A DNA stretch of 64,000 bases, from assembly GCF_012844365.1 (NCBI RefSeq), contig NZ_CP051626.1:2666001-2730000 (forward strand), in the 5' to 3' direction. The notes beneath the pieces are model-generated. The model saw only the letters and a program-made list of their open reading frames with translations, was not told the DNA's origin and did no database searches. Both the position numbers and the translations under genes were made by a program. This document shows, in pieces, positions 1 to 7,765 of the stretch (positions are counted from its first letter, which is position 1; the number at the start of each line of letters is the position of its first letter). This DNA comes from Brevibacterium sp. 'Marine'. Lineage in GTDB: Bacteria; Actinomycetota; Actinomycetes; Actinomycetales; Brevibacteriaceae.

Positions 1-2221
1 AGTTGTCTGATCCCTCTTCGTCCGACTTCTCGTCTTCGTCGGTGACCGGAGCCAGCGAGAGCTTGCCGCGGTCATCGATCTTCGTGATCTCGACCTGGAC
101 CTTCTGGCCCACGCCGACGACGTCCTCGACATCCTCGACGCGCTTGCCGTCGTTGAGCTTACGCAGCTCGGAGATGTGCAGCAGGCCGTCCTTGCCCGGG
201 GTCAGTGAGACGAATGCGCCGAAGCTCATCGTCTTGACCACGGTGCCCAGGTAGCGTTCGCCGACCTCGGGAACCTGCGGGTTCGCGATCGCGTTGATCA
301 TCGAGCGGGCGGCCTCGGCGGCCGGTCCGTCCGTGGCACCGATGAGGACGGTTCCGTCGTCTTCGATGCTGATGTCCGCGCCGGTGTCCTCCTGGATCTG
401 GTTGATCATCTTGCCCTTGGGCCCGATGACCTCACCGATCTTGTCGACGGGGATGTTCACGGAGATGATCCGCGGTGCCGTCGGTGCCATCTCGGCCGGG
501 GCGTCGATGGCCTCAGCGATGACGTCGAGGATGACCATGCGTGCTTCGCGGGCCTGCTTGAGTGCGGCACCGAGCACCGAGGCGGGAAGGCCGTCGAGCT
601 TGGTGTCGAGCTGGATCGCGGTGACGAAGTCACGCGTACCGGCGACCTTGAAGTCCATATCGCCGAAGGCATCTTCGGCACCGAGGATGTCGGTCAGAGC
701 CGCGTACGCGGTCTGTTCACCCTGGTCGGTGGAGATGACATCGGAGACGAGTCCCATGGCGATGCCGGCGACGGGCGCCTGCAGCGGCACACCGGCCGAG
801 AGCATGGCCAGCGTCGAGGCGCAGACCGAACCCATCGAGGTCGAACCGTTCGAACCGAGGGCCTCGGAGACCTCGCGGATCGCGTACGGGAAGTCCTCAC
901 GCTTGGGCAGAACGGGCACGAGGGCGCGTTCGGCCAGCGCTCCGTGGCCGATCTCGCGGCGCTTCGGGCTGCCCACACGACCGGTCTCACCGACCGAATA
1001 GGGCGGGAAGTTGTAGTGGTGCATGTAGCGCTTCGAGGTCTCGGGTGAGAGCGAGTCGATCGTCTGCTCGAGCTTGAGCATGTTGAGCGTGGTGATACCC
1101 AGGATCTGGGTCTCGCCGCGTTCGAAGATGGCCGAACCGTGCACGCGCGGGATGACGTTGGTCTCGGCGGTGAGCGGACGGATGTCCTTGAGCCCACGAC
1201 CGTCGATGCGGACCTGCTCGGTGAGGATGCGCTTGCGCACGACCTGCTTGGTCAGCGCGTTGAGCGCGTTCGCGATCTCCTTCTCACGGCCTTCGAAGCG
1301 CTCGCCGAGCTTCTCGAAGAGCTCGTCGAGGAGGGCGGCGCCGGCGGCTTCGCGCTCCTGCTTGTCGGCGATTGTGAAGTTCTCGGTCTGCTTCGCCTCG
1401 GCGAGTTCCTTCACGGCCTCGTAGACGTCGTCCTCGTAGTCGCGGAAGACGGGGAATTCGACGGTCGGCTTCGCGGCACGATCGGCGAGTTCGGACTGCG
1501 CGCGGCAGAGCTCGGCGATGAACGGCTTCGCGGCTTCGAGACCTTCGGACACGACCTCCTCGGTGGGGGCCTGCGCGCCGGTCTTGATCTTGTCGATGGC
1601 GTTGTCGGTGGCTTCGGCCTCGACCATCATGATGGCGACGTCGTCACCGACCACGCGACCGGCGACGACCATGTTGAACACGGCGTCCTGAAGTTGCGAG
1701 TGGTTCGGGAACGCGACCCACTGGCCGTCGATGAGCGCGATGCGCACACCGCCGATGGGGCCGGAGAACGGCAGACCGGACAGCTGGGTCGACATCGAAG
1801 CGGCGTTGATGGCCAGGGCGTCGTAGATGTGGTCGGGGTTGACCGACATCACGGTGACGACGACCTGGACCTCGTTGCGCAGGCCCTTGACGAAGGACGG
1901 ACGCAGCGGGCGGTCGATGAGGCGGCAGGTGAGGATCGCGTCGGTCGAGGGGCGTCCCTCGCGACGGAAGAACGAGCCGGGGATGCGGCCGGCGGCGTAC
2001 ATGCGCTCTTCGACGTCGACGGTCAGGGGGAAGAAGTCGAAGCCCTCACGGGGGTTCTTGCCGGCCGAGGTGGCCGAGAACAGCATGGTGTCGTCGTCGA
2101 GGTAGGCGACGGCGGAGCCGGCGGCCTGCTGGGCCAGCCGACCGGTTTCGAAGCGAATGGTGTGTTTGCCGAAGCTGCCGTTGTCGATATGGGCAACGGC
2201 GGATTCAGGGTTGAGTCCCAC
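1..2221 (-). CDS. pnp: Polynucleotide phosphorylase (3' end outside window)
   Basis: 3'-5' phosphorolytic exoribonuclease that degrades and polyadenylates mRNA in the cytoplasm. Translation from the GTG at 2221 begins [18 protein letters not shown]; an AGGAG lies 5 bases upstream (2227-2231). 740 codons are visible without a stop. Two RNase PH-like domains are present: [11 protein letters not shown] near residue 84 in the first, and the phosphate-binding GSNGSTSMG near residue 454 plus the DMDFKVAGT metal site in the second. A KH domain (VIGPKGKMI, about 590-650) and an S1 domain (from about 655) follow, so only the acidic C-terminal tail is missing. It lies downstream of rpsO, the usual actinobacterial order, with a structured leader between. 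Confidence 0.97.
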   Translation of the reverse strand, partial: MGLNPESAVAHIDNGSFGKHTIRFETGRLAQQAAGSAVAYLDDDTMLFSATSAGKNPREGFDFFPLTVDVEERMYAAGRIPGSFFRREGRPSTDAILTCRLIDRPLRPSFVKGLRNEVQVVVTVMSVNPDHIYDALAINAASMSTQLSGLPFSGPIGGVRIALIDGQWVAFPNHSQLQDAVFNMVVAGRVVGDDVAIMMVEAEATDNAIDKIKTGAQAPTEEVVSEGLEAAKPFIAELCRAQSELADRAAKPTVEFPVFRDYEDDVYEAVKELAEAKQTENFTIADKQEREAAGAALLDELFEKLGERFEGREKEIANALNALTKQVVRKRILTEQVRIDGRGLKDIRPLTAETNVIPRVHGSAIFERGETQILGITTLNMLKLEQTIDSLSPETSKRYMHHYNFPPYSVGETGRVGSPKRREIGHGALAERALVPVLPKREDFPYAIREVSEALGSNGSTSMGSVCASTLAMLSAGVPLQAPVAGIAMGLVSDVISTDQGEQTAYAALTDILGAEDAFGDMDFKVAGTRDFVTAIQLDTKLDGLPASVLGAALKQAREARMVILDVIAEAIDAPAEMAPTAPRIISVNIPVDKIGEVIGPKGKMINQIQEDTGADISIEDDGTVLIGATDGPAAEAARSMINAIANPQVPEVGERYLGTVVKTMSFGAFVSLTPGKDGLLHISELRKLNDGKRVEDVEDVVGVGQKVQVEITKIDDRGKLSLAPVTDEDEKSDEEGSDN

Positions 2222-2305
2222 GTAGTCTCCTAGTTTGTGCCGGTGCGCGGCGGTCATCGCACGATCTGCAGCGCTCGAGGGTGGTCCCTCGACGCCACGA
2301 GGCAG

Positions 2306-2326
2306 CGCACTGCGTTGCGCAGTGCG
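2306..2326 (-). promoter_or_regulatory. pnp leader stem-loop
   Basis: Perfect 9-bp inverted repeat (CGCACTGCG at 2306-2314, CGCAGTGCG at 2318-2326) with a 3-base loop, 85 bases ahead of the pnp start. It is a candidate RNase III/PNPase processing site by analogy with other rpsO-pnp operons. Confidence 0.45.
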
Positions 2327-2530
2327 AGACCCCGCGCCCTTCCGGCGGGATATTGGCAGTGGACGATGCATGGATCCACGCCGGTCATCGATCGGGGCCC
2401 ACGGAACCGGTGCCGGCAGCCGCTTGCGTCTGCAAGTCGGTGTCGGCGCGCATTCCTCCGGAGGCCACTACCGAAGACCGAAACGTCCATGGCATGTGCG
2501 TCCACGCATGAGTCTACCGCAGAAGCACGA

Positions 2531-2558
2531 AAGCGCCCCACCGAGAGGTGGGACGCTT
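2531..2558 (-). terminator. Hairpin after rpsO (terminator or processing site)
   Basis: On the minus strand a 12-bp stem with one G-U pair (AAGCGTCCCACC / GGTGGGGCGCTT) closes a TCTC loop 52 bases after the rpsO stop. The downstream tract is only weakly T-rich, so it may be a leaky terminator or a processing hairpin that lets some transcription continue into pnp. Confidence 0.6.
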
Positions 2559-2609
2559 CCGAACTGTTCGACACGATCCGATCAGACGGGGCTGATCAGC
2601 AGAGTCGAA

Positions 2610-2879
2610 TCAGCGGCGCAGGCCGAGGCGCTTGATGAGCGAACGGTAACGCTCGATGTCGACGTTCTGCAGGTACTTGAGCATGCGGCGACGCTGGCCG
2701 ACGAGCAGCAGCAGGCCACGACGCGAGTGGTGGTCGTGCTTGTGATCCTTGAAGTGCTCGGTCAGGTCGGTGATCCGGCGGGTCAGCAGTGCAACCTGGA
2801 CCTCGGGAGAACCGGTGTCGCCCTCATGAGTTGCATATTCCTTGATGATCTCTTGCTTCACAGCGGTATCGAGAGCCAT
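2610..2879 (-). CDS. rpsO: 30S ribosomal protein S15
   Basis: Primary 16S rRNA-binding protein of the small subunit platform. The 89-residue product has the family's full length and its hallmarks: [20 protein letters not shown] near the N-terminus, the [16 protein letters not shown] loop, and RRRMLKYLQ with a C-terminal [13 protein letters not shown]. The ATG at 2879 follows AAGGAG. ribF lies 91 bases upstream and pnp 388 bases downstream. Nothing unusual in the protein. Confidence 0.98.
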   Translation of the reverse strand: MALDTAVKQEIIKEYATHEGDTGSPEVQVALLTRRITDLTEHFKDHKHDHHSRRGLLLLVGQRRRMLKYLQNVDIERYRSLIKRLGLRR

Positions 2880-2970
2880 GGAGTTCTCCTTCGTGTCGTT
2901 GCGCGGCGCAGGGACCTGAAGTCACTGCACTATGGGACCGCGGCCGGTGAAAACGGCAGAGATCAGCTTA

Positions 2971-3909
2971 TCAGGTATGCAGGACTTCGCGCACATCGGC
3001 GATGTCCTCATGCATCTGCACGACGAGGTCGTCCATCCCGGTGAACGCGACCTGCCCGCGGATGCGGGAGACGAATTCGAGAGTCATCTCACGGTCGTAG
3101 ACGTCGAATTCGCCGAATTCCTTGTCGAGCACGTACGCCTCGACCCGTCGGACCTGCCCCTGGAAGGTCGGGTTCGTGCCGACGGAGATCGCTGCCGGGT
3201 ACGCTTGGTCCTCACCGTTGAACGTCGCCCATCCGGCATAGACGCCGTCGGCGGGGACGAGCCCGTCGGGATTCTCGGAGAGGTTCGCCGTCGGGAAGCC
3301 GAGATCGCGTCCGCGGGCATCACCGTGGACGACGGTGCCGTGAAGTGCATGGTAGCGGCCGAGCTGATCGGCCACCTCGGCGACATCACCGGCGGTGAGC
3401 TGTTCCCGGATCCGGGAGGACGAATACCGGCCCCCGCGCCCGACCTCGTCGATCGTCTCGGTTCGGAAGCCGAATTTCTCGCCGAGGCTGCGCAGGGTCT
3501 CGATCGTGCCTTCGTTGTCACGCCCGAAGCGGACGTCGTCGCCGACGACGACGATCTTCGCGCGCAGGGCTTCGACGAAATATCTGCGCACGAACTCCTC
3601 GGCCGACTGGGCGGCGAAGTCGAGGTCGTAGGGCTGGATGAGGAGGCCGTCGATTCCGGTGGCGGCGATGAGCTCGGCGCGCTGCCGGGTCGAGGTGATC
3701 ATCACGGTCGGGTCATCGGGGCGGTGGACCGTGCGCGGGTGCGGGTCGAAGGTCATCGCGATCGAGCGCAGGCCATCCTGCCTGGCCAGGGCGGCGACGG
3801 CGGCAAGGACCGTCTGGTGTCCGCGGTGCACGCCGTCGAAGTTGCCGAGGGTGACGACGGTGCCGACAGCGTCGACCTCGACCTCACCGAGTCCGTGATA
3901 CAGCTCCAC
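2971..3909 (-). CDS. ribF: Bifunctional riboflavin kinase / FAD synthetase
   Basis: Converts riboflavin to FMN (C-terminal flavokinase domain) and FMN to FAD (N-terminal nucleotidyltransferase domain). GNFDGVHRGHQ (about residue 22) and TFDPHP are the adenylyltransferase ATP-binding motifs. GRDLGFPTANL and SVGTNPTF mark the flavokinase domain. I place the start at the GTG at 3909 (VELYHGLGEV), 10 bases after AAGGAG; an in-frame ATG at 3933 would add eight residues that overlap this ribosome binding site. About 312 residues is normal for the family. It forms the head of ribF-rpsO-pnp. Confidence 0.95.
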   Translation of the reverse strand: MELYHGLGEVEVDAVGTVVTLGNFDGVHRGHQTVLAAVAALARQDGLRSIAMTFDPHPRTVHRPDDPTVMITSTRQRAELIAATGIDGLLIQPYDLDFAAQSAEEFVRRYFVEALRAKIVVVGDDVRFGRDNEGTIETLRSLGEKFGFRTETIDEVGRGGRYSSSRIREQLTAGDVAEVADQLGRYHALHGTVVHGDARGRDLGFPTANLSENPDGLVPADGVYAGWATFNGEDQAYPAAISVGTNPTFQGQVRRVEAYVLDKEFGEFDVYDREMTLEFVSRIRGQVAFTGMDDLVVQMHEDIADVREVLHT

Positions 3910-4010
3910 CAGACATTCGCTCCTTCCGTGCACCGATTCAGATTATCGCAGACATCTTCCGCCTCCTAACCCGGACCTCGCCGAGGCGGGGAAGACTCGG
4001 GAGACCCTGG

Positions 4011-4382
4011 TCAGGCCACGATCGCCCAGCCGATGACGCCGAGGAGGGAGGCCAGGGCGATGGAGACGAACGTGCCGATGATGAACCGCTCCCCCGCTGC
4101 CGCCGAGGATTTGATCTCCGCGAAGCGACCGAGTCCTTTGACCGCGATGACCACGGCCATGAGTTCGGGCCGTCCGAGCACGATGGCTCCGGCGATGAGT
4201 GCACGCTCGACGATGCCGATCCACAGTCCGCCGCGCAGGACTTCGACATCCTCGGCCCCGGTCCGTTCGGGTTTGGCTCCCGGACCCGAATGGGTCAGGC
4301 GAAGGAGGAGCGGCACGAGCGGCCAGCCGATGAGCGCCGCGACGAGGGCGGCGGCGATGGCGACGAGCACCTCAGTCCACAT
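4011..4382 (-). CDS. Small membrane protein co-expressed with SatD-like gene
   Basis: Unrecognised 123-residue protein. An N-terminal hydrophobic segment (EVLVAIAAALVAALIGWPLV), a second around GIVERALIAGAIVLG, a short VIAVKGLGRFAEIK loop and a C-terminal segment (FIIGTFVSIALASLLGVIGW) suggest three membrane helices. The ATG at 4382 has GGAAGG eight bases upstream; a GTG at 4391 is too close to it. The start overlaps the end of the SatD-like gene by 11 bases, so the two are probably translationally coupled. In Firmicutes SatD-type genes also sit beside a small membrane-protein gene, so the pair may be an old partnership. Function unknown. Confidence 0.75.
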   Translation of the reverse strand: MWTEVLVAIAAALVAALIGWPLVPLLLRLTHSGPGAKPERTGAEDVEVLRGGLWIGIVERALIAGAIVLGRPELMAVVIAVKGLGRFAEIKSSAAAGERFIIGTFVSIALASLLGVIGWAIVA

Positions 4383-4992
4383 GTGCGGCACCTTCCGACA
4401 GGCCTCGTTGGAGGCGGTCGAGGTGATGCCGAGCCAGGTGTTCGGCGCCGGAGACGATGTCGGCGGGACCGGCCGACAGCACGCGGGAGACGGCCTGCTG
4501 GGAGACGTCGAACTCCGCGGCGATCTCGGCCTGAGTCGCGTCGGGGTGGTCGAGGCGGTATCCGACGTAGCCGCGGGAGTGGCTGCGCAGCTCGGTCAGC
4601 GTGCTGATGAGAAGGCGCAGGGCCGCCTCCGCCAGGCCGCGATGGTCACTGTCCGGGTCGGCACTCACGACGAGGTTTGCAGGTGCGGACTTCGCCGCCT
4701 CGACCGCTTGACGGGCGGCGTAGAACGCCGCTCCCCTGCCCTCGGTGGTGGTCTCGGGCAGGGGCCGTTCGACCTCGCCGATTCCGATCCCGATATGCCA
4801 GCCGGCGTCGATGCCGATGCGGCGGACCGCCTCGGCGACGGCATCAGGGTCGTCGAGAACCCCTTGGACCTCGTCACCGATGGTGCGGGCGAAGGGGACG
4901 ATCGCCTCGATCGGCGAGAGCACCTCGAGGATTCGGGGCACCGCGTCGGCGTGTGAGCGCGAGTCCTGCTGGTCGATGGTCAAGACGAACAT
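4372..4992 (-). CDS. SatD-like protein with C-terminal helix-turn-helix
   Basis: A 206-residue soluble protein. The N-terminal half (VLTIDQQDSR... ARTIGDEVQGVLDDP... GWHIGIGIGEV) resembles the SatD family, whose fold recalls nucleotide-cyclase-like domains; its biochemical activity is not known to me. Residues 152-172 (TQAEIAAEFDVSQQAVSRVL) form a clear helix-turn-helix, so a DNA-binding role is likely. The gene heads a two-gene unit with the membrane protein at 4011. An AT-rich leader with a perfect inverted repeat (5037-5055) lies just ahead and may be its own operator. No good ribosome binding site precedes the ATG. Function inferred only at the level of a regulator. Confidence 0.75.
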   Translation of the reverse strand: MFVLTIDQQDSRSHADAVPRILEVLSPIEAIVPFARTIGDEVQGVLDDPDAVAEAVRRIGIDAGWHIGIGIGEVERPLPETTTEGRGAAFYAARQAVEAAKSAPANLVVSADPDSDHRGLAEAALRLLISTLTELRSHSRGYVGYRLDHPDATQAEIAAEFDVSQQAVSRVLSAGPADIVSGAEHLARHHLDRLQRGLSEGAAHVD

Positions 4993-5036
4993 AGGACAAG
5001 TAGATCAGATGACACCGAAAGATACAAGCATTTTGA

Positions 5037-5055
5037 TTGTATTCATCCAATACAA
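5037..5055. promoter_or_regulatory. Inverted-repeat operator candidate
   Basis: TTGTATT (5037-5043) and AATACAA (5049-5055) form a perfect 7-bp inverted repeat with a 5-base spacer, in an unusually AT-rich stretch between truB and the SatD-like gene. A third half-site (GATACAA, 5011-5017) lies nearer the gene. Position and symmetry suggest the binding site of a dimeric HTH regulator, most simply the adjacent SatD-like protein. Confidence 0.5.
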
Positions 5056-5092
5056 CATTGTTCGTTGTTTCAGTGGATCAGCCGGGTCCCGT

Positions 5093-6061
5093 TCAGGCGA
5101 GGTCGATGGCGAAGGCGGTCAGTGACTTCAGCCCGCCGCTGCGACGAACTTCGGCCACGGAGACGAGCGCATCGTCGCAGACGACGGCCACTTCGCGGTT
5201 CTCTGAGCCGCCGGTGTCGGCGGCGGCCCGGCCAACAGCGTCGGGGGCGGGGTCGGCATGCCAGTCGCCGGCAGGAACAGTCTTCCCCTGCATGAGCGCC
5301 CTGGCCCGACCGGCGTCGACGGTGACGACCGGCAGCAGGGTGCGGGCCGCCTCGGCGAGGGAGATGAGAGCGGGCGCGGGAACGTCGAGGTCCTCGGGCA
5401 GGGTCACGGCCTGGTCGATGTGGAAATCGCCGACGCGCGTCCGCCTGAGCGCGGTGAGGTGGCCGAAGACGCCGAGGTCGGTGCCGATATCGCGGGCCAG
5501 GGCGCGCACATACGTCCCGGACGAACAGTCGACTTCGACATCGACGTCGATGTGCCCTTCTTCCGCGGCGAAGCGGAGGTCGATGATCTGGAATTCCGAG
5601 ACCTCGACGCGACGGGCCTTGAGTTCGACGTCCTCGCCGGCGCGGACGCGAGCGTAGGAGCGCTTGCCGTCGACCTTGATCGCCGAGACGGCGCTGGGCA
5701 CCTGGTCGATGGGGCCGCGCAGCCTGGCCACGGCGGCTTCGATGGCCGCGGTGTCGACACGAGCGAGGTCGGCCGGGTCGGCGAAGCGATCGGGGTCGGA
5801 ATCCGCATCATCGGTCGGGGTCGACGACCCCAGACGGATGGTGGCGAAATAGGTCTTCGAGACTCCGGTGATATAGGTGAGCAGCTTGGTGCCGCGGCCG
5901 AGGCCGAGGACGAGCACGCCCGTGGCCATCGGGTCGAGAGTACCGGCGTGGCCGACCTTCTTCGTCCCGAACCAGCGGCGGATGCGGGAGACCACACCGT
6001 GGGAGCTCAGCCCCTGCGGCTTGTCGCAGACGAGGACGCCCTGTGGGGAAGAATCGCTCAC
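5093..6061 (-). CDS. truB: tRNA pseudouridine(55) synthase
   Basis: Isomerises U55 of the T-loop in nearly all tRNAs. GVLVCDKPQGLSSHGVV, then HAGTLDPMATGVLVLG with the catalytic Asp43, RAG-x-VELKAR and the SSGTYVRALARDIG motif identify TruB. The 322-residue length is normal. The C-terminal part (from about 215) is the smaller domain typical of actinobacteria. It lies 12 bases downstream of the secreted-protein gene at 6074 and about 100 bases ahead of the SatD-like gene, the spacer holding the latter's operator candidate. Confidence 0.97.
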   Translation of the reverse strand: MSDSSPQGVLVCDKPQGLSSHGVVSRIRRWFGTKKVGHAGTLDPMATGVLVLGLGRGTKLLTYITGVSKTYFATIRLGSSTPTDDADSDPDRFADPADLARVDTAAIEAAVARLRGPIDQVPSAVSAIKVDGKRSYARVRAGEDVELKARRVEVSEFQIIDLRFAAEEGHIDVDVEVDCSSGTYVRALARDIGTDLGVFGHLTALRRTRVGDFHIDQAVTLPEDLDVPAPALISLAEAARTLLPVVTVDAGRARALMQGKTVPAGDWHADPAPDAVGRAAADTGGSENREVAVVCDDALVSVAEVRRSGGLKSLTAFAIDLA

Positions 6062-6073
6062 TGGGTCCGACGA

Positions 6074-6949
6074 TCAGTTGAAGGACGCGTGCACGTGGTC
6101 GAAGTGGTTGGCGGTCGCGTCTCCGCGGTCCTCCATGCCCTTCCAGCCCTGTCCGGGCATCCAGATGCGCTGCTTCCAGATGACGTACTTGACGTTGAGG
6201 GCGCCCTGGTTCTGGATGAGGTAATCGGCGATGCGGTCGCCGGTGGAGCCGGTGATCATGATGTCGACGGCTTCTCCGGTGTTGTGGTCCGAACCGGTGC
6301 CGGGTCGACGCCCGCCGAAGGTCTTGACCTCGGGGAACTTCGCGCAGACGGCACGGTAGCCGTTGACGGCGTTCGGCAGCAGACCGGACTCGATCGACGA
6401 CGACACGCTACAGGGCGGAGCCGAGGTGTCCGAGGAGGTGCCGCCGCCGGAGGACTTCTCATCGCCCGACTTCTCAGCGGAGGACGAATCGTCGCTCTTC
6501 TTCTCAGCGGCCGAGGATTCGGCGGTCGGCTCGGGCTTCGGCGGAGCCTTGACCTCGAGGTCGGTCTTCGAGGTCTTGTTCTTGTACTTCGGGTCGTCCT
6601 TGACCTTCTCCAGGTACTCTTCGCCGGCCTTCTTGCGTTCGGCGTCGAGTTCCTTCTGGCTCGGGGTCGAGGCAGTGGTCGACTCCTCCGGAGTCGTCGA
6701 TGCTGCCTCGGTGGTGACGTTGCCGGACTCGGGCGGTCCCATGACGACGGTCGAACCGACGACGGCGGCGGTCGCGGCTGCCGGGACGGCGATCGCGGCG
6801 ACGACGGGACGCTGCTTGACAGTCGCCAGCACGGAAGTCGCCGAGGACGGCGCATTCGCTGCGCGTCGGCCGGCGGGGCGCTTGCCGGGAGCCAGGTCCC
6901 GGATCAGCTGCTTCGCGAACGACGGCTTCGGTGAGGAGTGCTTACCCAA
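6074..6949 (-). CDS. Secreted LAS-fold (M15-like) cell-wall protein
   Basis: 291 residues. A basic cytoplasmic N-terminus (to about 45) precedes a hydrophobic segment (VVAAIAVPAAATAAVVGSTV). A long Lys/Glu/Ser/Pro-rich linker (about 75-175) follows. The C-terminal domain has the zinc-ligand pattern of LAS peptidases: GSDHNTGEAVD (His222, Asp229) and NHFDHVHASF (His285, His287). It resembles the C-terminal domain seen in ARB_07466-type secreted actinobacterial proteins, so cleavage or binding of peptidoglycan peptides is likely but not proven. It sits between rbfA and truB. The upstream region carries paired TAAC/GTTA repeats (6973-7031), suggesting its own promoter. Confidence 0.8.
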   Translation of the reverse strand: MGKHSSPKPSFAKQLIRDLAPGKRPAGRRAANAPSSATSVLATVKQRPVVAAIAVPAAATAAVVGSTVVMGPPESGNVTTEAASTTPEESTTASTPSQKELDAERKKAGEEYLEKVKDDPKYKNKTSKTDLEVKAPPKPEPTAESSAAEKKSDDSSSAEKSGDEKSSGGGTSSDTSAPPCSVSSSIESGLLPNAVNGYRAVCAKFPEVKTFGGRRPGTGSDHNTGEAVDIMITGSTGDRIADYLIQNQGALNVKYVIWKQRIWMPGQGWKGMEDRGDATANHFDHVHASFN

Positions 6950-6972
6950 TGCAGAATTCCCTTAACAGAGTC

Positions 6973-7031
6973 GTAATCATTTCGTTACCGCAAAAAGTCT
7001 ACGACATCTCGGAAAGATAACAAAACTGTTA
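6973..7031. promoter_or_regulatory. Paired TAAC...GTTA repeats upstream of wall-protein gene
   Basis: Two inverted repeats: GTAA(N8)TTAC at 6973-6988 and TAAC(N6)GTTA at 7018-7031, about 25 and 70 bases upstream of the ATG at 6949, inside an AT-rich island. GTAAC-type repeats are reported as MtrA response-regulator sites upstream of actinobacterial wall-hydrolase genes. Assignment to MtrA is inference. Confidence 0.35.
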
Positions 7032-7140
7032 CGAGAACTTTTTTCGCGACGTGACGAAGCTCAAATCCGACCCTCGGCCGACGTTCTGCCGCTCTCCCCC
7101 GATGACCAGGAGCGATGATCTGGCCAGCCGGATGCAGCGA

Positions 7141-7575
7141 TCACTCCTCGTCGGCGTCGTCGGTCTTCTTGTACGGGTCGGATTCACCTGCATGCTGCGC
7201 GTTCTTGGCCAGCCCGGCCACGCGGGCATCGTCGGCGGCGGCCTGAGCGAGCAGTCCGTCGAGACGGGCGGCCGCCTCGGGGACGGCATCGGCGATGAAT
7301 TCGAGACTCGGGGTCAGACGGATCGTCAGTCCCTTGCCGACCTCGGAGCGGATGAACCCCTTGGCGGACTCGAGGGCATGACCGGTGCCGACGAGGTCCT
7401 GGTCGTCGCCGTAGACGGTGTAGAAGATGGTGGCGTGCTGCAGATCGCCGGTCACGCGCACATCGGTGACGGTGACGAAGCCGAGGCGGGGGTCCTTGAG
7501 CTTGCGCTCGATGGTGCTGGCGACGATGACCTTGATCTGGTCGGCGATCTTGCGGGCCCGTGTCGAGTCTGCCAT
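7141..7575 (-). CDS. rbfA: Ribosome-binding factor A
   Basis: KH-fold 30S maturation factor that binds helix 1/45 of pre-16S rRNA. The 144-residue product begins MADSTRARKIADQIKVIVAS, has LKDPRLGFVTVTDVRVTGDLQHA and LTIRLTPSLEFIAD, all typical. An acidic/basic tail follows. The ATG at 7575 has AGAAGGACA just upstream, next to a stable hairpin (7596-7619). It lies downstream of infB, the standard pairing; a second large hairpin sits between them. Confidence 0.95.
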   Translation of the reverse strand: MADSTRARKIADQIKVIVASTIERKLKDPRLGFVTVTDVRVTGDLQHATIFYTVYGDDQDLVGTGHALESAKGFIRSEVGKGLTIRLTPSLEFIADAVPEAAARLDGLLAQAAADDARVAGLAKNAQHAGESDPYKKTDDADEE

Positions 7576-7595
7576 GGTACGTGTCCTTCTGTTCG

Positions 7596-7619
7596 GGGCC
7601 GGAACAACTCTTCCGGCCC
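7596..7619 (-). promoter_or_regulatory. Stem-loop directly ahead of the rbfA ribosome binding site
   Basis: Perfect 9-bp stem (GGGCCGGAA at 7596-7604, TTCCGGCCC at 7611-7619) with a 6-base loop, ending only a few bases from the rbfA Shine-Dalgarno. It could shield the 5' end after processing or modulate rbfA translation. The role is inferred. Confidence 0.4.
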
Positions 7620-7642
7620 TATATTAGCGGTGGAATCGAACC

Positions 7643-7680
7643 GGCTCCGGCCGGTCCCCGTTCGGGGGCCGACCGGAGCC
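7643..7680 (-). terminator. Large hairpin between infB and rbfA
   Basis: A 17-bp stem with two G-U type mismatches (GGCTCCGGCCGGTCCCC at 7643-7659 against 7664-7680) and a 4-base loop, 85 bases after the infB stop. No T-run follows on the minus strand, so it may be an attenuator or RNA-processing site rather than a strong terminator. Confidence 0.5.
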
Positions 7681-7765
7681 GTCGACTCACGGTGTCAGTC
7701 CCATCCGTCTCCTCGGGTGCGCTGCTGCGCTCCGATCAGGCGGATGTGACTCGCGCGGCGACCGA

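Larger units (their letters stand above)
2222..2609 (-). other. rpsO-pnp intergenic leader (388 bases, no gene)
   Basis: No ORF here has protein-like composition. Read on the minus strand the stretch is the 3' untranslated region of rpsO followed by the pnp leader. It holds two stem-loops, listed separately (2531-2558 and 2306-2326). In Escherichia coli and Streptomyces the rpsO-pnp transcript is cut by RNase III in this spacer and PNPase autoregulates through it; the same control here is inferred from layout only. Confidence 0.6.

Noticed and set aside
5258-6934. 558-codon plus-strand open frame opposite truB and the wall-protein gene
   Set aside because: It is antisense to two clear genes and has the Gly/Arg/Val/Asp-rich composition produced by GC-rich third positions; no family features.
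6950-7140. c-di-AMP (ydaO) riboswitch upstream of the wall-protein gene
   Set aside because: Such riboswitches precede many actinobacterial wall-hydrolase genes, but the leader is short and I could not match the conserved core.
7630-7645. tRNA T-arm-like GGTTCGATTCC on the minus strand
   Set aside because: No matching T-stem, acceptor stem or anticodon arm can be built around it.
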